From: Mayfieldus sp038040285
Lineage (GTDB): Bacteria; Actinomycetota; Thermoleophilia; Solirubrobacterales; 70-9
DNA length: 64,000 nt
Assembly (NCBI GenBank): GCA_038040285.1
Contig: JBBPIN010000003.1
Span: forward strand, 1 to 64,000
Direction of reading: 5' to 3'
Under the pieces are notes generated by a model. That model ran no database searches, was not told where the DNA came from, and saw only the letters and a program-made list of their open reading frames with translations. A program made the translations under genes and the position numbers. Shown here piece by piece: positions 41,517 through 49,397 of the stretch; position 1 is the first letter of the stretch, and each line of letters opens with the position of its first letter.

Positions 41517-42854
41517 ATGGCCGCCACCAAGACCCGCAAGGCAATCGGGATCGTCCGCGTTTCGCAGATGAAGGGTCGTGAGGAGGCGTCCCTACCCGAC
41601 CAGCGAGCGCGCGTTCGAGATGCCTGCGAACGGGACGGGCTCCAGCTGGTCGAGGTGATCGAGGAGCCGGATGTCTCCGGCGGTACTCCGCTCGCCGAGC
41701 GCGATGGTCTCCGTCGCGCCATCGAAGCTGTTGAAGCCGGCGAGGTCGAGGTGGTCGTCGGTGCCTACCTCGACCGCTTGATACGAAGCCTGAAGGTGCA
41801 GACCGAACTTGTCGAGCGCGTCGAGGCCGCGGGCGGGCAGGTGTTAGCCGTTGACGTCGGCGCGATCACAAACGGCAGCGCCGGCCAGTGGCTGTCCTCG
41901 ACACTCCTTGGGGCCGTGGCCGAACACCAGCGCAGAGTCTCAGCAGAACGTGCCGGTGAGGCGCAGGCCCGCGCCGTCGCCCGCGGCGTGGCCCCGTATC
42001 CAAGTGTCCTGCCCGGATATGTCCGTGGCGAGGACGGAATCCTTGAACCCGATCCGATCACGGCACCGATCATCGCCGAGGCGTTCCAGATGCGCGCCGG
42101 GGGCGCGACCGTGAAAGCCGTCCGCGAGTTTCTGGCAGAGCACGGAATCAAGCGCTCCTACCACGGCGTTACCTCGTTGCTTGGCTCCCGCGTGGTGCTC
42201 GGTGAGCTGCACTTCGGGGACCTCATGAACCTCAAGGCACACTCGCCGATCGTCGAGCGCGAAACCTGGAAGGCAGTCCAGCGTGCCCGCGTCCCGGGCG
42301 GCGGGCGGGCCAAGAGTGAACGACTGCTCGCCCGGCTCGGGGTGTTGCGCTGCGGCTCGTGCGGAGCCCGGATGGTGGTCGGCTCCTCTAACCATGGTGC
42401 CTATGCGTGCTATCGCTGCCCGCCGGTCAGCGACTGCAAGGCGCGGGTCACGATCAGCGGGCCAATCGTTGAGGGAATCGTGGTGGACGCGGTTCGCAAG
42501 CGCATCGCGCACAAGTCGGGTCGAGCTTCGGCGGAGACTGGCATCCGCGAAGCCGAGCAGACACTTGAGCGGTCCCAGGCCAAGCTCGACGCCGCGATTC
42601 GCGCCCTCGCCGACCTTGGGGATGAGGTCGCCACCCGCGAAACGCTCGACGCGCTCCGCGAGAGTCGTGACCATGCTCAGCAGCGACTCGACGACCTGGG
42701 CGGCTCGCGTGCTGCCGTCGTCATCGACGCGGCGACGGACTGGGACCGTCTCGCGCTCGCCGAGAAGCGCGATCTCATTCGGGCCGTCGTCGACGTCGTC
42801 GAGATCGCCCCTGGCCGGGGTCCCGACCGGGTGTCCGTGCGGCTCGTCGGCTAG
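41517..42854 (+). CDS. int: Large serine recombinase (integrase)
   Basis: A 445-aa site-specific recombinase. The resolvase-like catalytic domain (residues ~8-150) has Ser16 in GIVRVSQMKG, then YLDRLIRSL and EHQRRVSAERAGEAQ. The recombinase domain (~165-260) has GYVRGEDGILEPDPITAPII. A zinc ribbon follows (LRCGSCGARM ... CYRCPPVSDC, ~280-310) and then a coiled coil (~335-410). It probably inserts the element at the 7-bp core inside the peroxiredoxin gene. A small accessory directionality factor would be needed for excision; one of the small genes downstream could be it, but none is recognised. ATG 41517. Confidence 0.92.
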   Translation: MAATKTRKAIGIVRVSQMKGREEASLPDQRARVRDACERDGLQLVEVIEEPDVSGGTPLAERDGLRRAIEAVEAGEVEVVVGAYLDRLIRSLKVQTELVERVEAAGGQVLAVDVGAITNGSAGQWLSSTLLGAVAEHQRRVSAERAGEAQARAVARGVAPYPSVLPGYVRGEDGILEPDPITAPIIAEAFQMRAGGATVKAVREFLAEHGIKRSYHGVTSLLGSRVVLGELHFGDLMNLKAHSPIVERETWKAVQRARVPGGGRAKSERLLARLGVLRCGSCGARMVVGSSNHGAYACYRCPPVSDCKARVTISGPIVEGIVVDAVRKRIAHKSGRASAETGIREAEQTLERSQAKLDAAIRALADLGDEVATRETLDALRESRDHAQQRLDDLGGSRAAVVIDAATDWDRLALAEKRDLIRAVVDVVEIAPGRGPDRVSVRLVG

Positions 42855-43215
42855 TCGCTGGACCCGCATAGCGGCCCGCGCCGCCGCCTGCGCTGAGAGG
42901 TTGCGTGCTGACTTAGTGACGACACGCACAAGCGTCTAAGGGGTCGCCGACGGGGCGGCGACCAAAACCCCTGCAAACTTCAAAACTATATCTTTGTGCA
43001 GTTTTGTGATTTGCAGGGATTTTTCTTGCCGATTCTTGCCGGTTTTTTCCGTCCTGCCGCGGAGGGACCCTTGCTGCAACAAGGACCACGGGTATGAGCC
43101 CACAGGTCCACCAATGCGGCCCAGGGTCACGATACCCGCAGCCCGTTACAACTTTCGCAAGAGCAGCGTAACGGACTCCTTCGGACGGACACTTGGGCCA
43201 AGAAAAGAGGTTCAA
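42855..43215. other. Non-coding segment with nested perfect inverted repeats
   Basis: No gene seen in 361 bp. An AT-rich core holds CCCTGCAAA (42969-42977) pairing with TTTGCAGGG (43010-43018), and inside it CAAAACT (42981-42987) pairing with AGTTTTG (43000-43006). Just upstream GGTCGCCG and CGGCGACC form another stem near 42938-42960. Downstream, CCGTTAC and GTAACGG pair near 43142-43172. It could be an origin, a regulator site, or a structured RNA of the element. Confidence 0.6.
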
Positions 43216-43635
43216 GTGTCAGCAGACACAACCGAGTTTGACTATGCCGAGGCATGGGTTCCAGCCGTTGGCGACGTCATCAGGGGCAAGGTCACCGAGG
43301 TTTCTTCTCGAAGTGGCGAATACGGCGACTACCCGATCGTCACCCTAAAGACCGACGACGGTGAGATAGCGGTCCACGGTTTCCATACGGCTCTTCGAAA
43401 CCAGTTCGCTGAGCTGAACGTTCAGTCGGGCGATTCGATCGGAATCATGTATCGCGGCCGGGTCAAGAACCGGGCCGGTGACCGCGAGTTCGAGTCCTAC
43501 CGCGTCAAGCAAATGAACGGCACGGGCTCCGCGTTCGATTGGAACGCGGAGAAGCGGGCAGCCTTAGAGGACCCGACCCCCGACGAGCGGCCGTCCGCAC
43601 CTCTCGATGCAGGAGAGGGGGACAGCCCCTTCTAA
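43216..43635 (+). CDS. OB-fold protein with SSB-like acidic tail
   Basis: A 139-aa protein. Residues ~15-80 look like an OB fold (VGDVIRGKVTEVSSRSGEYG; GDSIGIMYRGRVKN). A flexible Pro/Asp/Glu-rich region follows and the C-terminus is acidic and ends in Pro-Phe (DAGEGDSPF). Bacterial single-stranded-DNA-binding proteins end the same way (DDDIPF) to recruit partners, so this may be the element's SSB. GTG 43216 is 5 bases after AAAGAGG; an upstream start at 42994 has no support. It precedes the primase gene, which fits a replication role. Confidence 0.68.
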   Translation: MSADTTEFDYAEAWVPAVGDVIRGKVTEVSSRSGEYGDYPIVTLKTDDGEIAVHGFHTALRNQFAELNVQSGDSIGIMYRGRVKNRAGDREFESYRVKQMNGTGSAFDWNAEKRAALEDPTPDERPSAPLDAGEGDSPF

Positions 43636-43703
43636 AGACGCGGCTGTGGCGGGGGGACCTTTGATCCCCTCGCCGCTGTGCCGTCCTTAGGGGGCTAAAC
43701 GCC

Positions 43704-44051
43704 ATGCCACGAGGACAAACAGGACTAAGCGTTGAGGGCGTCGGCAACGACTGGCGCGACCATGAGCTAGAGGTCGGGGAGACGGTTAAGGGTGAGGTAC
43801 TGCGACTGCCGAGCCCCGGCGATTTCAATGGCAACAGGATTTTCCTGAAGACCGAGGACGGCGTGCTCTCCATTCTCGCGACCGCTACGCGCGGTCACAC
43901 GCTTCTGGAACGGGCGCTCGCTGCGAAGAAGATCGCTGTCGGGGATTTCGTCGAGATTGAATTCTCCGGCTGGGCGGAAACCCAGGACACAGAGCGCAAA
44001 TATCGCTTCGAGGAAGTGCGGAGAATCACGTCCGAAAAGGTGGTGAAGTGA
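43704..44051 (+). CDS. Small hypothetical protein of the replication block
   Basis: A 115-aa protein with a beta-rich pattern (GETVKGEVLRLPSPGDFNGN; VGDFVEIEFSGWAETQDTE) that could be a second OB-like fold. It is coupled to the primase-polymerase gene by a GTGA overlap. A GGGGG run precedes ATG 43704. The gap before it holds a GC hairpin near 43640-43677 (GCGG...CCGC). A role in replication is inferred from position only. Confidence 0.55.
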   Translation: MPRGQTGLSVEGVGNDWRDHELEVGETVKGEVLRLPSPGDFNGNRIFLKTEDGVLSILATATRGHTLLERALAAKKIAVGDFVEIEFSGWAETQDTERKYRFEEVRRITSEKVVK

Positions 44052-45901
44052 GTGAGTCCGGCGAGCTAATCGAGCAGGCACTCGAAGCGCTCGCGCGCGG
44101 TGAAAGCGTTGTTGCTACTGGGGTAGACAAAAGTCCTTGGTACGCATGGAAGGCGTACCAGACGACCCGCGCCACCGAGGCGCAGGTCCGCGCCATGGCG
44201 AAGGACCCACGCTGTATCGGCTTTGGCGTAGTAACGGGTGCGGTCAGCGGGCTGATCATTCTCGACTTCGATGGCGAGCACGGCATCGCCCAGTGTGAGG
44301 CGCTGGGGCTCAACCCACACGTCCGAACCCCTCGCGGCGGGTATCACGTCAGATTTGCTCACCCCGGCGGCAAGATCAAGACACTGAACAGCGAGACGTC
44401 TAAGGCGCTTCAGGCGCGCTGGCACGGTCTCGACATTAGGGCCGATGGTGGTCTTGCGGTCGAGTGGGGTCGCAGCGGTGTGGGTGAGTACCAGACACTC
44501 CGCGACCCGGCCGAGCTTGAGGACCTTGAGCAGCTACCGGTCGAGCTTCTGCAGGACCTTGGAATTCTAGAAGCCAACGGCAACGCCTCTCGCGACCAGC
44601 GCAGGGGCAAGGTGGAGCACCCTGGCCGCCACGCTTACCTACTCCGCATCGGCTCTGCGATGGCTGGGCGCGGAGAGGGTCACGCAGCAATCCACGCCGA
44701 GCTGCACCGGGTTAACAAGTGCGACTGCGAGCCGCCGAAGCCCGACCCGTATGTGGACACGCTCGCGCGCGACCTGTTCGAGCGTTACGGAACCAAGGGC
44801 ACCGAGGGGCCGGGGGCAGAGCCGGCAGACGACGGTACTGGTACGTCGCTCGATGACTTCCAGCTTGAGTGGGGCGATCCGCGCAATATCCGCAGGACAC
44901 GCTGGTTCTTCAAAGGGCTAGTCAAGTTGTCCTGTTTGAATTGTGTTTTTGCCTCAGGCGGCACCGGCAGGAGCACGGTCATTCGCTGGATGCTGGCGCA
45001 AGCAACACTGGGAAACCTGCCCGGAGAATTCGAGGGACAACCAATAAACGTCCTCTACCTGGGTGATGAGGATGCATTTCGAGAATCAACACTCCCCGCT
45101 GTCCGGGCGATGGGTGGCGATGTCTCCCGCCTGGCCACGCTGAACTACACAAAGGGGCGAGCGCTTGAGATTGTGCGAGACGCTGACACACTGGAGCACC
45201 ACCTCGTTGAGCACGGTTTTCAACTCGTGTATCTCGACCAGGCTCTCGACCACATTGGGCGCGACGCCTACAACAGCCACATGCAGCAGGACGTGCGAGC
45301 GGCATTTGCCCCACTGAGAGCCGTAATGCTTCGGCTAGAGAGGGCAGCGCTATACGGGGGTCACCTCAACAAGACCCGTGACCGCGGCCTTGCGCTCCGC
45401 GACCTAGCAGGTGGCTCGGGGCAGTTTGTGGACCTTGCGCGAAGCGGACTCTTCCTGGGCTGGCATCCAGAGCGCGGTTCCCGCGAGCAGGGGAGCTACC
45501 GGGCGTTGACTCGTGGCAAAGGCAATTTCGGAGCCGTCCCGCCTGCGCTCGTGTTCAAGATCGAGTCCAGCTTCGAAACGAACCCCGATACAGGGGAGAC
45601 GGCGGAGGTGGCCGTGGTCGCGGACATGCACGAGGACCCGGACCTGGCGTATGAGGACGTGCTGCCACAGGCACCGAGGGAGAGGGGTCCTACGAAGGAA
45701 GACCAGGCCGAGGAAGTCCTATACGGCCTGGGTGCCGACCACGAGTGGCGGACACGCAAGGAGGCCCAAGAGGCTTCTCTGGCGATGGGAATAAGCGAGA
45801 GAACCTTCGCCAGAGCGTTTGCGGGGCTAGAGAAGGAAACCCGGCAGGCCGGAATGGAAGTCGAATGGCGACTGCAAGGAGATCCGAATGTTGATCGTTG
45901 A
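44048..45901 (+). CDS. Bifunctional primase-polymerase / RepA-type ATPase
   Basis: A 617-aa replication protein. The N-terminal prim-pol domain (~1-165) has the catalytic-type LIILDFDGEHG, the RTPRGGYHVRF segment and DIRADGGLAVEWG. The C-terminal AAA_25/RecA-like part (~270-500) has the P-loop-like ASGGTGRST and the Walker B-like LVYLDQALDHI. The P-loop Lys is Arg here (GRST instead of GKST), so ATP hydrolysis may be weak or lost. Similar proteins start replication of integrative elements and satellites. GTG 44048 overlaps the previous stop. A winged-helix-like tail is likely after ~540. Confidence 0.8.
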   Translation: MSESGELIEQALEALARGESVVATGVDKSPWYAWKAYQTTRATEAQVRAMAKDPRCIGFGVVTGAVSGLIILDFDGEHGIAQCEALGLNPHVRTPRGGYHVRFAHPGGKIKTLNSETSKALQARWHGLDIRADGGLAVEWGRSGVGEYQTLRDPAELEDLEQLPVELLQDLGILEANGNASRDQRRGKVEHPGRHAYLLRIGSAMAGRGEGHAAIHAELHRVNKCDCEPPKPDPYVDTLARDLFERYGTKGTEGPGAEPADDGTGTSLDDFQLEWGDPRNIRRTRWFFKGLVKLSCLNCVFASGGTGRSTVIRWMLAQATLGNLPGEFEGQPINVLYLGDEDAFRESTLPAVRAMGGDVSRLATLNYTKGRALEIVRDADTLEHHLVEHGFQLVYLDQALDHIGRDAYNSHMQQDVRAAFAPLRAVMLRLERAALYGGHLNKTRDRGLALRDLAGGSGQFVDLARSGLFLGWHPERGSREQGSYRALTRGKGNFGAVPPALVFKIESSFETNPDTGETAEVAVVADMHEDPDLAYEDVLPQAPRERGPTKEDQAEEVLYGLGADHEWRTRKEAQEASLAMGISERTFARAFAGLEKETRQAGMEVEWRLQGDPNVDR

Positions 45902-46157
45902 GTTTCAGGGGCTGCGCGCAGCTCTCGAAGTAACCGAGGAGGCAGCGTGGGAAGTGCTGCGTTTCGCCTCCACCAAGAGCAAAGACAACCATGCCCCAGA
46001 CCCTTTGCCACCCCCTCTTACAGGGGGATGGCGGCAAAGGGTCCGGCGAAGGGTACGGAATCACGCAAAGAGCGTGGATCGTCTAAAGCAGCCCGTGTTC
46101 GGCAAATCTGTGCTCGGGTTCTGGCCGACGGTGATTATCACCCGCGCAGCGACCTAG
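45888..46157 (+). CDS. Small hypothetical protein
   Basis: An 89-aa protein with AAGGAG 6 bases before ATG 45888, overlapping the primase stop by 14 bp. The first ~35 residues look like a folded domain (VEFQGLRAALEVTEEAAWE); the rest is Pro- and Arg-rich and overlaps the next gene in another frame, so the true protein may be short. Function unknown. Confidence 0.5.
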   Translation: MLIVEFQGLRAALEVTEEAAWEVLRFASTKSKDNHAPDPLPPPLTGGWRQRVRRRVRNHAKSVDRLKQPVFGKSVLGFWPTVIITRAAT

Positions 46158-46474
46158 CTGCCGCTGTCCGCAAGGAGGGACTGAGTACCGGCAACCTCGA
46201 TAACGCCCTGGGGAAAACGGGGGCATTCATCCGCGACGAGCGAGGTGGAAAGCCCGTCTACATCCTCGACCCGAATTCGATTGAAGAGGCGGGCGAGGCG
46301 GTGTGTTCACGGACGAGAATCTGCGCCAGGAGTCAGTCCGTGTGCCCGTTGGCAGCGAAGAAGAAACGGACTGGTTTGAGAAGGGTCGGGAGCTTCAAAG
46401 GCTCATTCCCGGGCGAGGAGATAACACGAATGGGGCTAGTGGTAATGGAACGCACTAACGAAAGGAATTGGTAA
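46028..46474 (+). CDS. Winged-helix-like small protein (reading frame may shift near 46300)
   Basis: From ATG 46028 (after AGGGGG) the first ~90 residues look like a DNA-binding winged helix (RQICARVLADGDYHPRSDLA; GAFIRDERGGKPVYILDP). After about 46300 the frame turns Arg/Ser/Cys-rich (CSRTRICARSQSVCPLAAKK), unlike a real protein, while the +2 frame starting GTG 46303 reads like one. Either the gene ends in a frameshift or a second small gene starts there. It could be the element's regulator or excision factor. Confidence 0.5.
   Translation: MAAKGPAKGTESRKERGSSKAARVRQICARVLADGDYHPRSDLAAAVRKEGLSTGNLDNALGKTGAFIRDERGGKPVYILDPNSIEEAGEAVCSRTRICARSQSVCPLAAKKKRTGLRRVGSFKGSFPGEEITRMGLVVMERTNERNW
46303..46458 (+). 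CDS. Possible 51-aa small protein in an overlapping frame
   Basis: GTG 46303 to TAA 46458. The product is acidic and polar (ENLRQESVRVPVGSEEETDW), more protein-like than the overlapping frame. It may be the true C-terminus of the preceding gene after a frameshift, or a separate gene. Confidence 0.35.
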   Translation: MFTDENLRQESVRVPVGSEEETDWFEKGRELQRLIPGRGDNTNGASGNGTH

Positions 46475-46711
46475 ATGAGTCGCAGGATAAGGGCTGATGA
46501 CGCGATTGTGACTTTTCATCGCAGCTTTCCCCCTTCACGTAAAGAGCAAATGGCATATCTCATGACTCATGTTCGCAGCCTTGGCTGTAACTGTAGTCCA
46601 GAGATCACCCTGCCCGAGCCCATGCGGCTTGGAGCCGCCACGGAAGCTGAGTTTGCTCATGACGAATGGTGCTCGATTTACGGGGGGTGCGATGACCGTG
46701 GCCGAGACTAA
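46475..46711 (+). CDS. Small Cys-containing hypothetical protein
   Basis: A 78-aa protein. ATG 46475 follows the previous stop directly, with AAAGGAA upstream. It has four Cys (GCNCSPE; WCSIYGGCDD), which could bind a metal. Its stop overlaps the next start as TAATG. Function unknown. Confidence 0.5.
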   Translation: MSRRIRADDAIVTFHRSFPPSRKEQMAYLMTHVRSLGCNCSPEITLPEPMRLGAATEAEFAHDEWCSIYGGCDDRGRD

Positions 46712-46932
46712 TGACTAGGCATCGCACCTGGGATTACTGTCCCAGTTGCGGAGCGGTCTATCGCCGCGGGCGCCCTGAGTGGACGACCTGCTTACGGTGT
46801 GAGCTAGGACCGGCCAGAGCAAAATCACCGCGCACGGCGGTCGCGGTGGTCGCCGACACACCCGAAGCCCCGGAGCGTGTCAAACACCACCAGGGCTCAC
46901 TCGAGGTGGAATGGCTGGAAGGCCAACAGTGA
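46711..46932 (+). CDS. Small zinc-ribbon protein
   Basis: A 73-aa protein with a zinc ribbon formed by YCPSCGAVYRRGR and TTCLRCELGP (CxxC...CxxC, residues ~9-30). The tail is flexible and acidic. It overlaps both neighbours (TAATG before, GTGA after), so it belongs to a tightly coupled set of small genes. Likely a DNA- or protein-binding accessory of the element. Confidence 0.55.
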   Translation: MTRHRTWDYCPSCGAVYRRGRPEWTTCLRCELGPARAKSPRTAVAVVADTPEAPERVKHHQGSLEVEWLEGQQ

Positions 46933-47078
46933 CTGGGCGCTCCACTAAGCCCTCCCGCGCCCTGCCCCCGGCGGTCGACGCCACGGTCCAGCGCGTGCTC
47001 GACCGCGCTGCGCGCCGTCTGCTTGCCGAGACAAATGGTCACGCGGCCGTCGATAAATGGGAGGTAATTAAGAAGTGA
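46929..47078 (+). CDS. 49-aa small protein
   Basis: GTG 46929 overlaps the upstream stop, and the stop overlaps the next start at 47075 (GTGA both times). The product is basic and helical (ATVQRVLDRAARRLLAETNG). An ATG at 46911 would add six residues. The coupling on both sides is the main support. Confidence 0.5.
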   Translation: MTGRSTKPSRALPPAVDATVQRVLDRAARRLLAETNGHAAVDKWEVIKK

Positions 47079-47353
47079 GTGACCTAATGTTCGGCGACCT
47101 CGGCGGCGCCGAGGAGGTTCGCATTTTTGACCGCCGCCTCGCCGCCACGGCTGAAAAGTACGCCACCGACGAATCGCCAGAGCACCGTCGCCGAATGGTT
47201 GCGCTAATCCGCGAGCGCGGTGCGTGTTGGAGGGCCGAGCACGCTCGCAGGACCAACGCCCTGACCGCGCTCCTCGAGGTCGACGATGACGCGGCAGCCG
47301 ATTTTGCGACTGAGCTGGCGATGCTCGCTGACGGCGAGCGCGCCGTCCAATGA
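47075..47353 (+). CDS. Small charged helical protein
   Basis: A 92-aa protein, helical and charged (RRRMVALIRERGACWRAEHA; DDDAAADFATELAMLADGE). GTG 47075 overlaps the previous stop, and ATG 47350 of the next gene overlaps its own. No family recognised. Confidence 0.5.
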   Translation: MSDLMFGDLGGAEEVRIFDRRLAATAEKYATDESPEHRRRMVALIRERGACWRAEHARRTNALTALLEVDDDAAADFATELAMLADGERAVQ

Positions 47354-47574
47354 CCACGCCGACACTCGCCGCGGAGTTAGCTTGCGCCGCTCGAGCGTTG
47401 AATGCGTTGGGCCGCCAGCTCGACGTCGACGCCGAAGTCCAGCGGGCCGCCTGGCGCAGCCTTTCGGACGAAGTCGCCAGCTGCCGTTCCGACGGTGCGG
47501 CTCGGCTGGCCGTCATTACCTGGCGCGCCGACCTTCCCCACTTGTTAAATGAGACACCGGCTGATAAGATATGA
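47350..47574 (+). CDS. Small hypothetical protein upstream of the capsid gene
   Basis: A 74-aa helical protein (TLAAELACAARALNALGRQL), coupled to the upstream gene by ATGA. It is the last of the small coupled genes. A further ATGA at 47571 opens a frame that runs into the capsid gene. Confidence 0.5.
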   Translation: MTTPTLAAELACAARALNALGRQLDVDAEVQRAAWRSLSDEVASCRSDGAARLAVITWRADLPHLLNETPADKI

Positions 47575-47822
47575 GTCACAACGCCTTAGATAGCGAGGCG
47601 CATATAGAAAGCCGACACCCACGTCGGCGGCCAAGGACCGAAGAGCGAGGACCCCTCACCCGGGCAAGCTCGTGGCAAGGCCGTGGAAGGCGCGGGTTGA
47701 TCGAGACGCAGAGACCGAGGACCGGGAAACCGGCAAGGTCCTGGCGTAAGACTCAGCGACACAAGCTGTGGTCGGCAACAACACCCGAAAGCAAATGTCA
47801 CCGGGAAGTGAGTCGACCTAGT
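47575..47822. other. Segment before the capsid gene, no convincing gene
   Basis: The open frame from ATG 47571 continues into the capsid but codes only Arg/Pro/Ser-rich sequence (SRHPRRRPRTEERGPLTR). It contains a hairpin GCCGAC-ACCCAC-GTCGGC near 47610-47630. A decayed prohead protease or a packaging/regulatory region are both possible. Confidence 0.4.
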
Positions 47823-49021
47823 ATGGAAAGCAGGGCACACCCGCTCGTGAAGCGAGCGATGGAAGTTTTTGACCGCGCCGACGAAGAAGGTCGCGCGCTG
47901 AGTTACCAAGAGCGTCAGCGCGTCGAGGGATTTCTAAAGCGCGCCAAGGCGGCGAAAGATGTTGACGATCGCGTCCGCGAGATCGACGGCGACCTGGGTG
48001 AGTCCGGTCGCGGTGTCGGCGGCAACGCGTTCGGCGGGCCGGGCGACTTGTTCGTCAAATCCGAGGGGTTCAAGTCCATTCAAGACCCGGACAGCCGGTC
48101 GCAGAGCTGGAGTACCGGCGCTGTCGACGTTGGCTTTCTGAGCAAGGCCGGGACGCTTCTCGAAAGCGGCCAGGGTGCGGGATTGATTCCCGCTCCGCAG
48201 GTTCTACCGGGCGCCGTCACGACACTGTTCGAGACGCTCAGCGTCGCGAGCCTCTTCGCGAGCGGCGTGGCCACTACATCGTCAGTCAGGTACGTCAACG
48301 AGGGCACGGCGGTCTCCGGGGCCGCGGGTGTGGCAGAAGGTGGCGCAAAGCCGCCGTCCGACCTCACCTATTCCACCGTCGACGAGCCGGTCAAGAAGAT
48401 CGCCACGAGCCTCACCGTGAGCGATGAGTTGCTCGATGACGTGAGCAACGTCAGTCAGTTCGTGAACGGGCGTTTGTCACTGTTCGTTCGGATCGAGGAG
48501 GAGCGCCAGCTTCTCCGAGGCACGGGCACAAATGAACTCGTCGGCATCCTCGGCCGCAGTATCAACACCTATTCGCGCGGCACGGTGGACAACAACGCCG
48601 CTTGCCTTGCGAAGGTGATTGCCAACACTCGCGGAAGCTCATTCTTGAGCCTGACGCGATCATCATGCATCCAAGCAACTGGCTGGCCACACGGTTACTC
48701 ACCGACACCACTGGACAGTATTTCGGCGGTGGTCCGTTCGGCAGCGCTTACGGCAATACCCAGAACCCACCCGGTGTGTTCCGGCAGACTCTCTGGGGCA
48801 AGCCGGTTGTCCTGAGTTCGGTTGTCGGTGCCGGCACGGCGCTGGTCGGGAGCTTCGGCCAAGCCGCGCAGATATTCCGGCGCGGCGGTGTGAGCGTGGA
48901 AGCAACTAACAGTCACGCTTCCCAGTTCACACAGGACCTGGTGACAATTCGCGCTGAGTCTCGGGAAGCCCTCGCGGTTTTCCGGCCACAGAGTTTCACC
49001 GAGGTTCGAGGTTTGCAGTAA
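47823..49021 (+). pseudogene. HK97-type major capsid protein, frameshifted
   Basis: The first part (47823 to ~48646) has a charged N-terminal delta-like helix (LVKRAMEVFDRADEEGRAL) and the HK97 core (GVAEGGAKPPSDLTYSTVDE; KKIATSLTVSDELLDDV; VRIEEERQLLRGTG). At about 48645 the frame breaks. The second part continues one frame over with EPDAIIMHPSNWLATRLL, LWGKPVVLSSVVGAGTALVG and EATNSHASQFTQDLVTIRAE to the stop at 49021. Re-reading one base (C48644) gives ...SSFLEPDAI, the expected family sequence, so a single-base deletion explains it. It may be real decay or a sequencing error. Confidence 0.85.
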
Positions 49022-49078
49022 GAACTCTTGCTCATTCTCGTCAGAGCAAGCCGCTCCGCATCAGGAGCAAACGGAATG

Positions 49079-49113
49079 GAGGGGCGCTGGGTTCCCTTAA
49101 CCCAGCGCCCCTC
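49079..49113 (+). terminator. Perfect 15-bp hairpin after the capsid gene
   Basis: GAGGGGCGCTGGGTT (49079-49093), loop CCCTT, AACCCAGCGCCCCTC (49099-49113). No U-tract follows, but the stem is very strong. Confidence 0.7.
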
Positions 49114-49135
49114 ATTCCAACCGAGAGGAGCAACC

Positions 49136-49396
49136 GTGGACGAACCACTGACGTTTGACGAGTTGACCAGCGATGAGGTTCGCGTGCTCGTTTGGGCATG
49201 TGAGATTGATAACGCTGACCGAGCCTTCGAACCTCTCCCCGAGGACCTTCAGACCTGCGAACGCCTCCGCGAGCGAGGTCTCCTCCGAAGGACGATGATC
49301 GACGCCGGCAGTGTCGCCTACGATTTAAGCGCGACTGCGCGGACAGCTGATCGACTGTCGAGACTCACCGAAACCGCACAGGCATCGGTGAACTGA
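49136..49396 (+). CDS. Small winged-helix-like protein
   Basis: An 86-aa protein. AGAGGAG precedes GTG 49136. The helical and wing-like pattern (CERLRERGLLRR; DAGSVAYDLSATAR) resembles a MarR-type recognition/wing region. It lies between the capsid terminator and the HNH gene. A regulator role is a guess. Confidence 0.5.
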   Translation: MDEPLTFDELTSDEVRVLVWACEIDNADRAFEPLPEDLQTCERLRERGLLRRTMIDAGSVAYDLSATARTADRLSRLTETAQASVN

Positions 49397-49397
49397 A

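Noticed and set aside
48630..48660. Programmed -1 frameshift in the capsid gene
   Set aside because: The site (ATTCTTG) is not a slippery heptamer and no strong downstream pseudoknot is evident; a one-base deletion is simpler.
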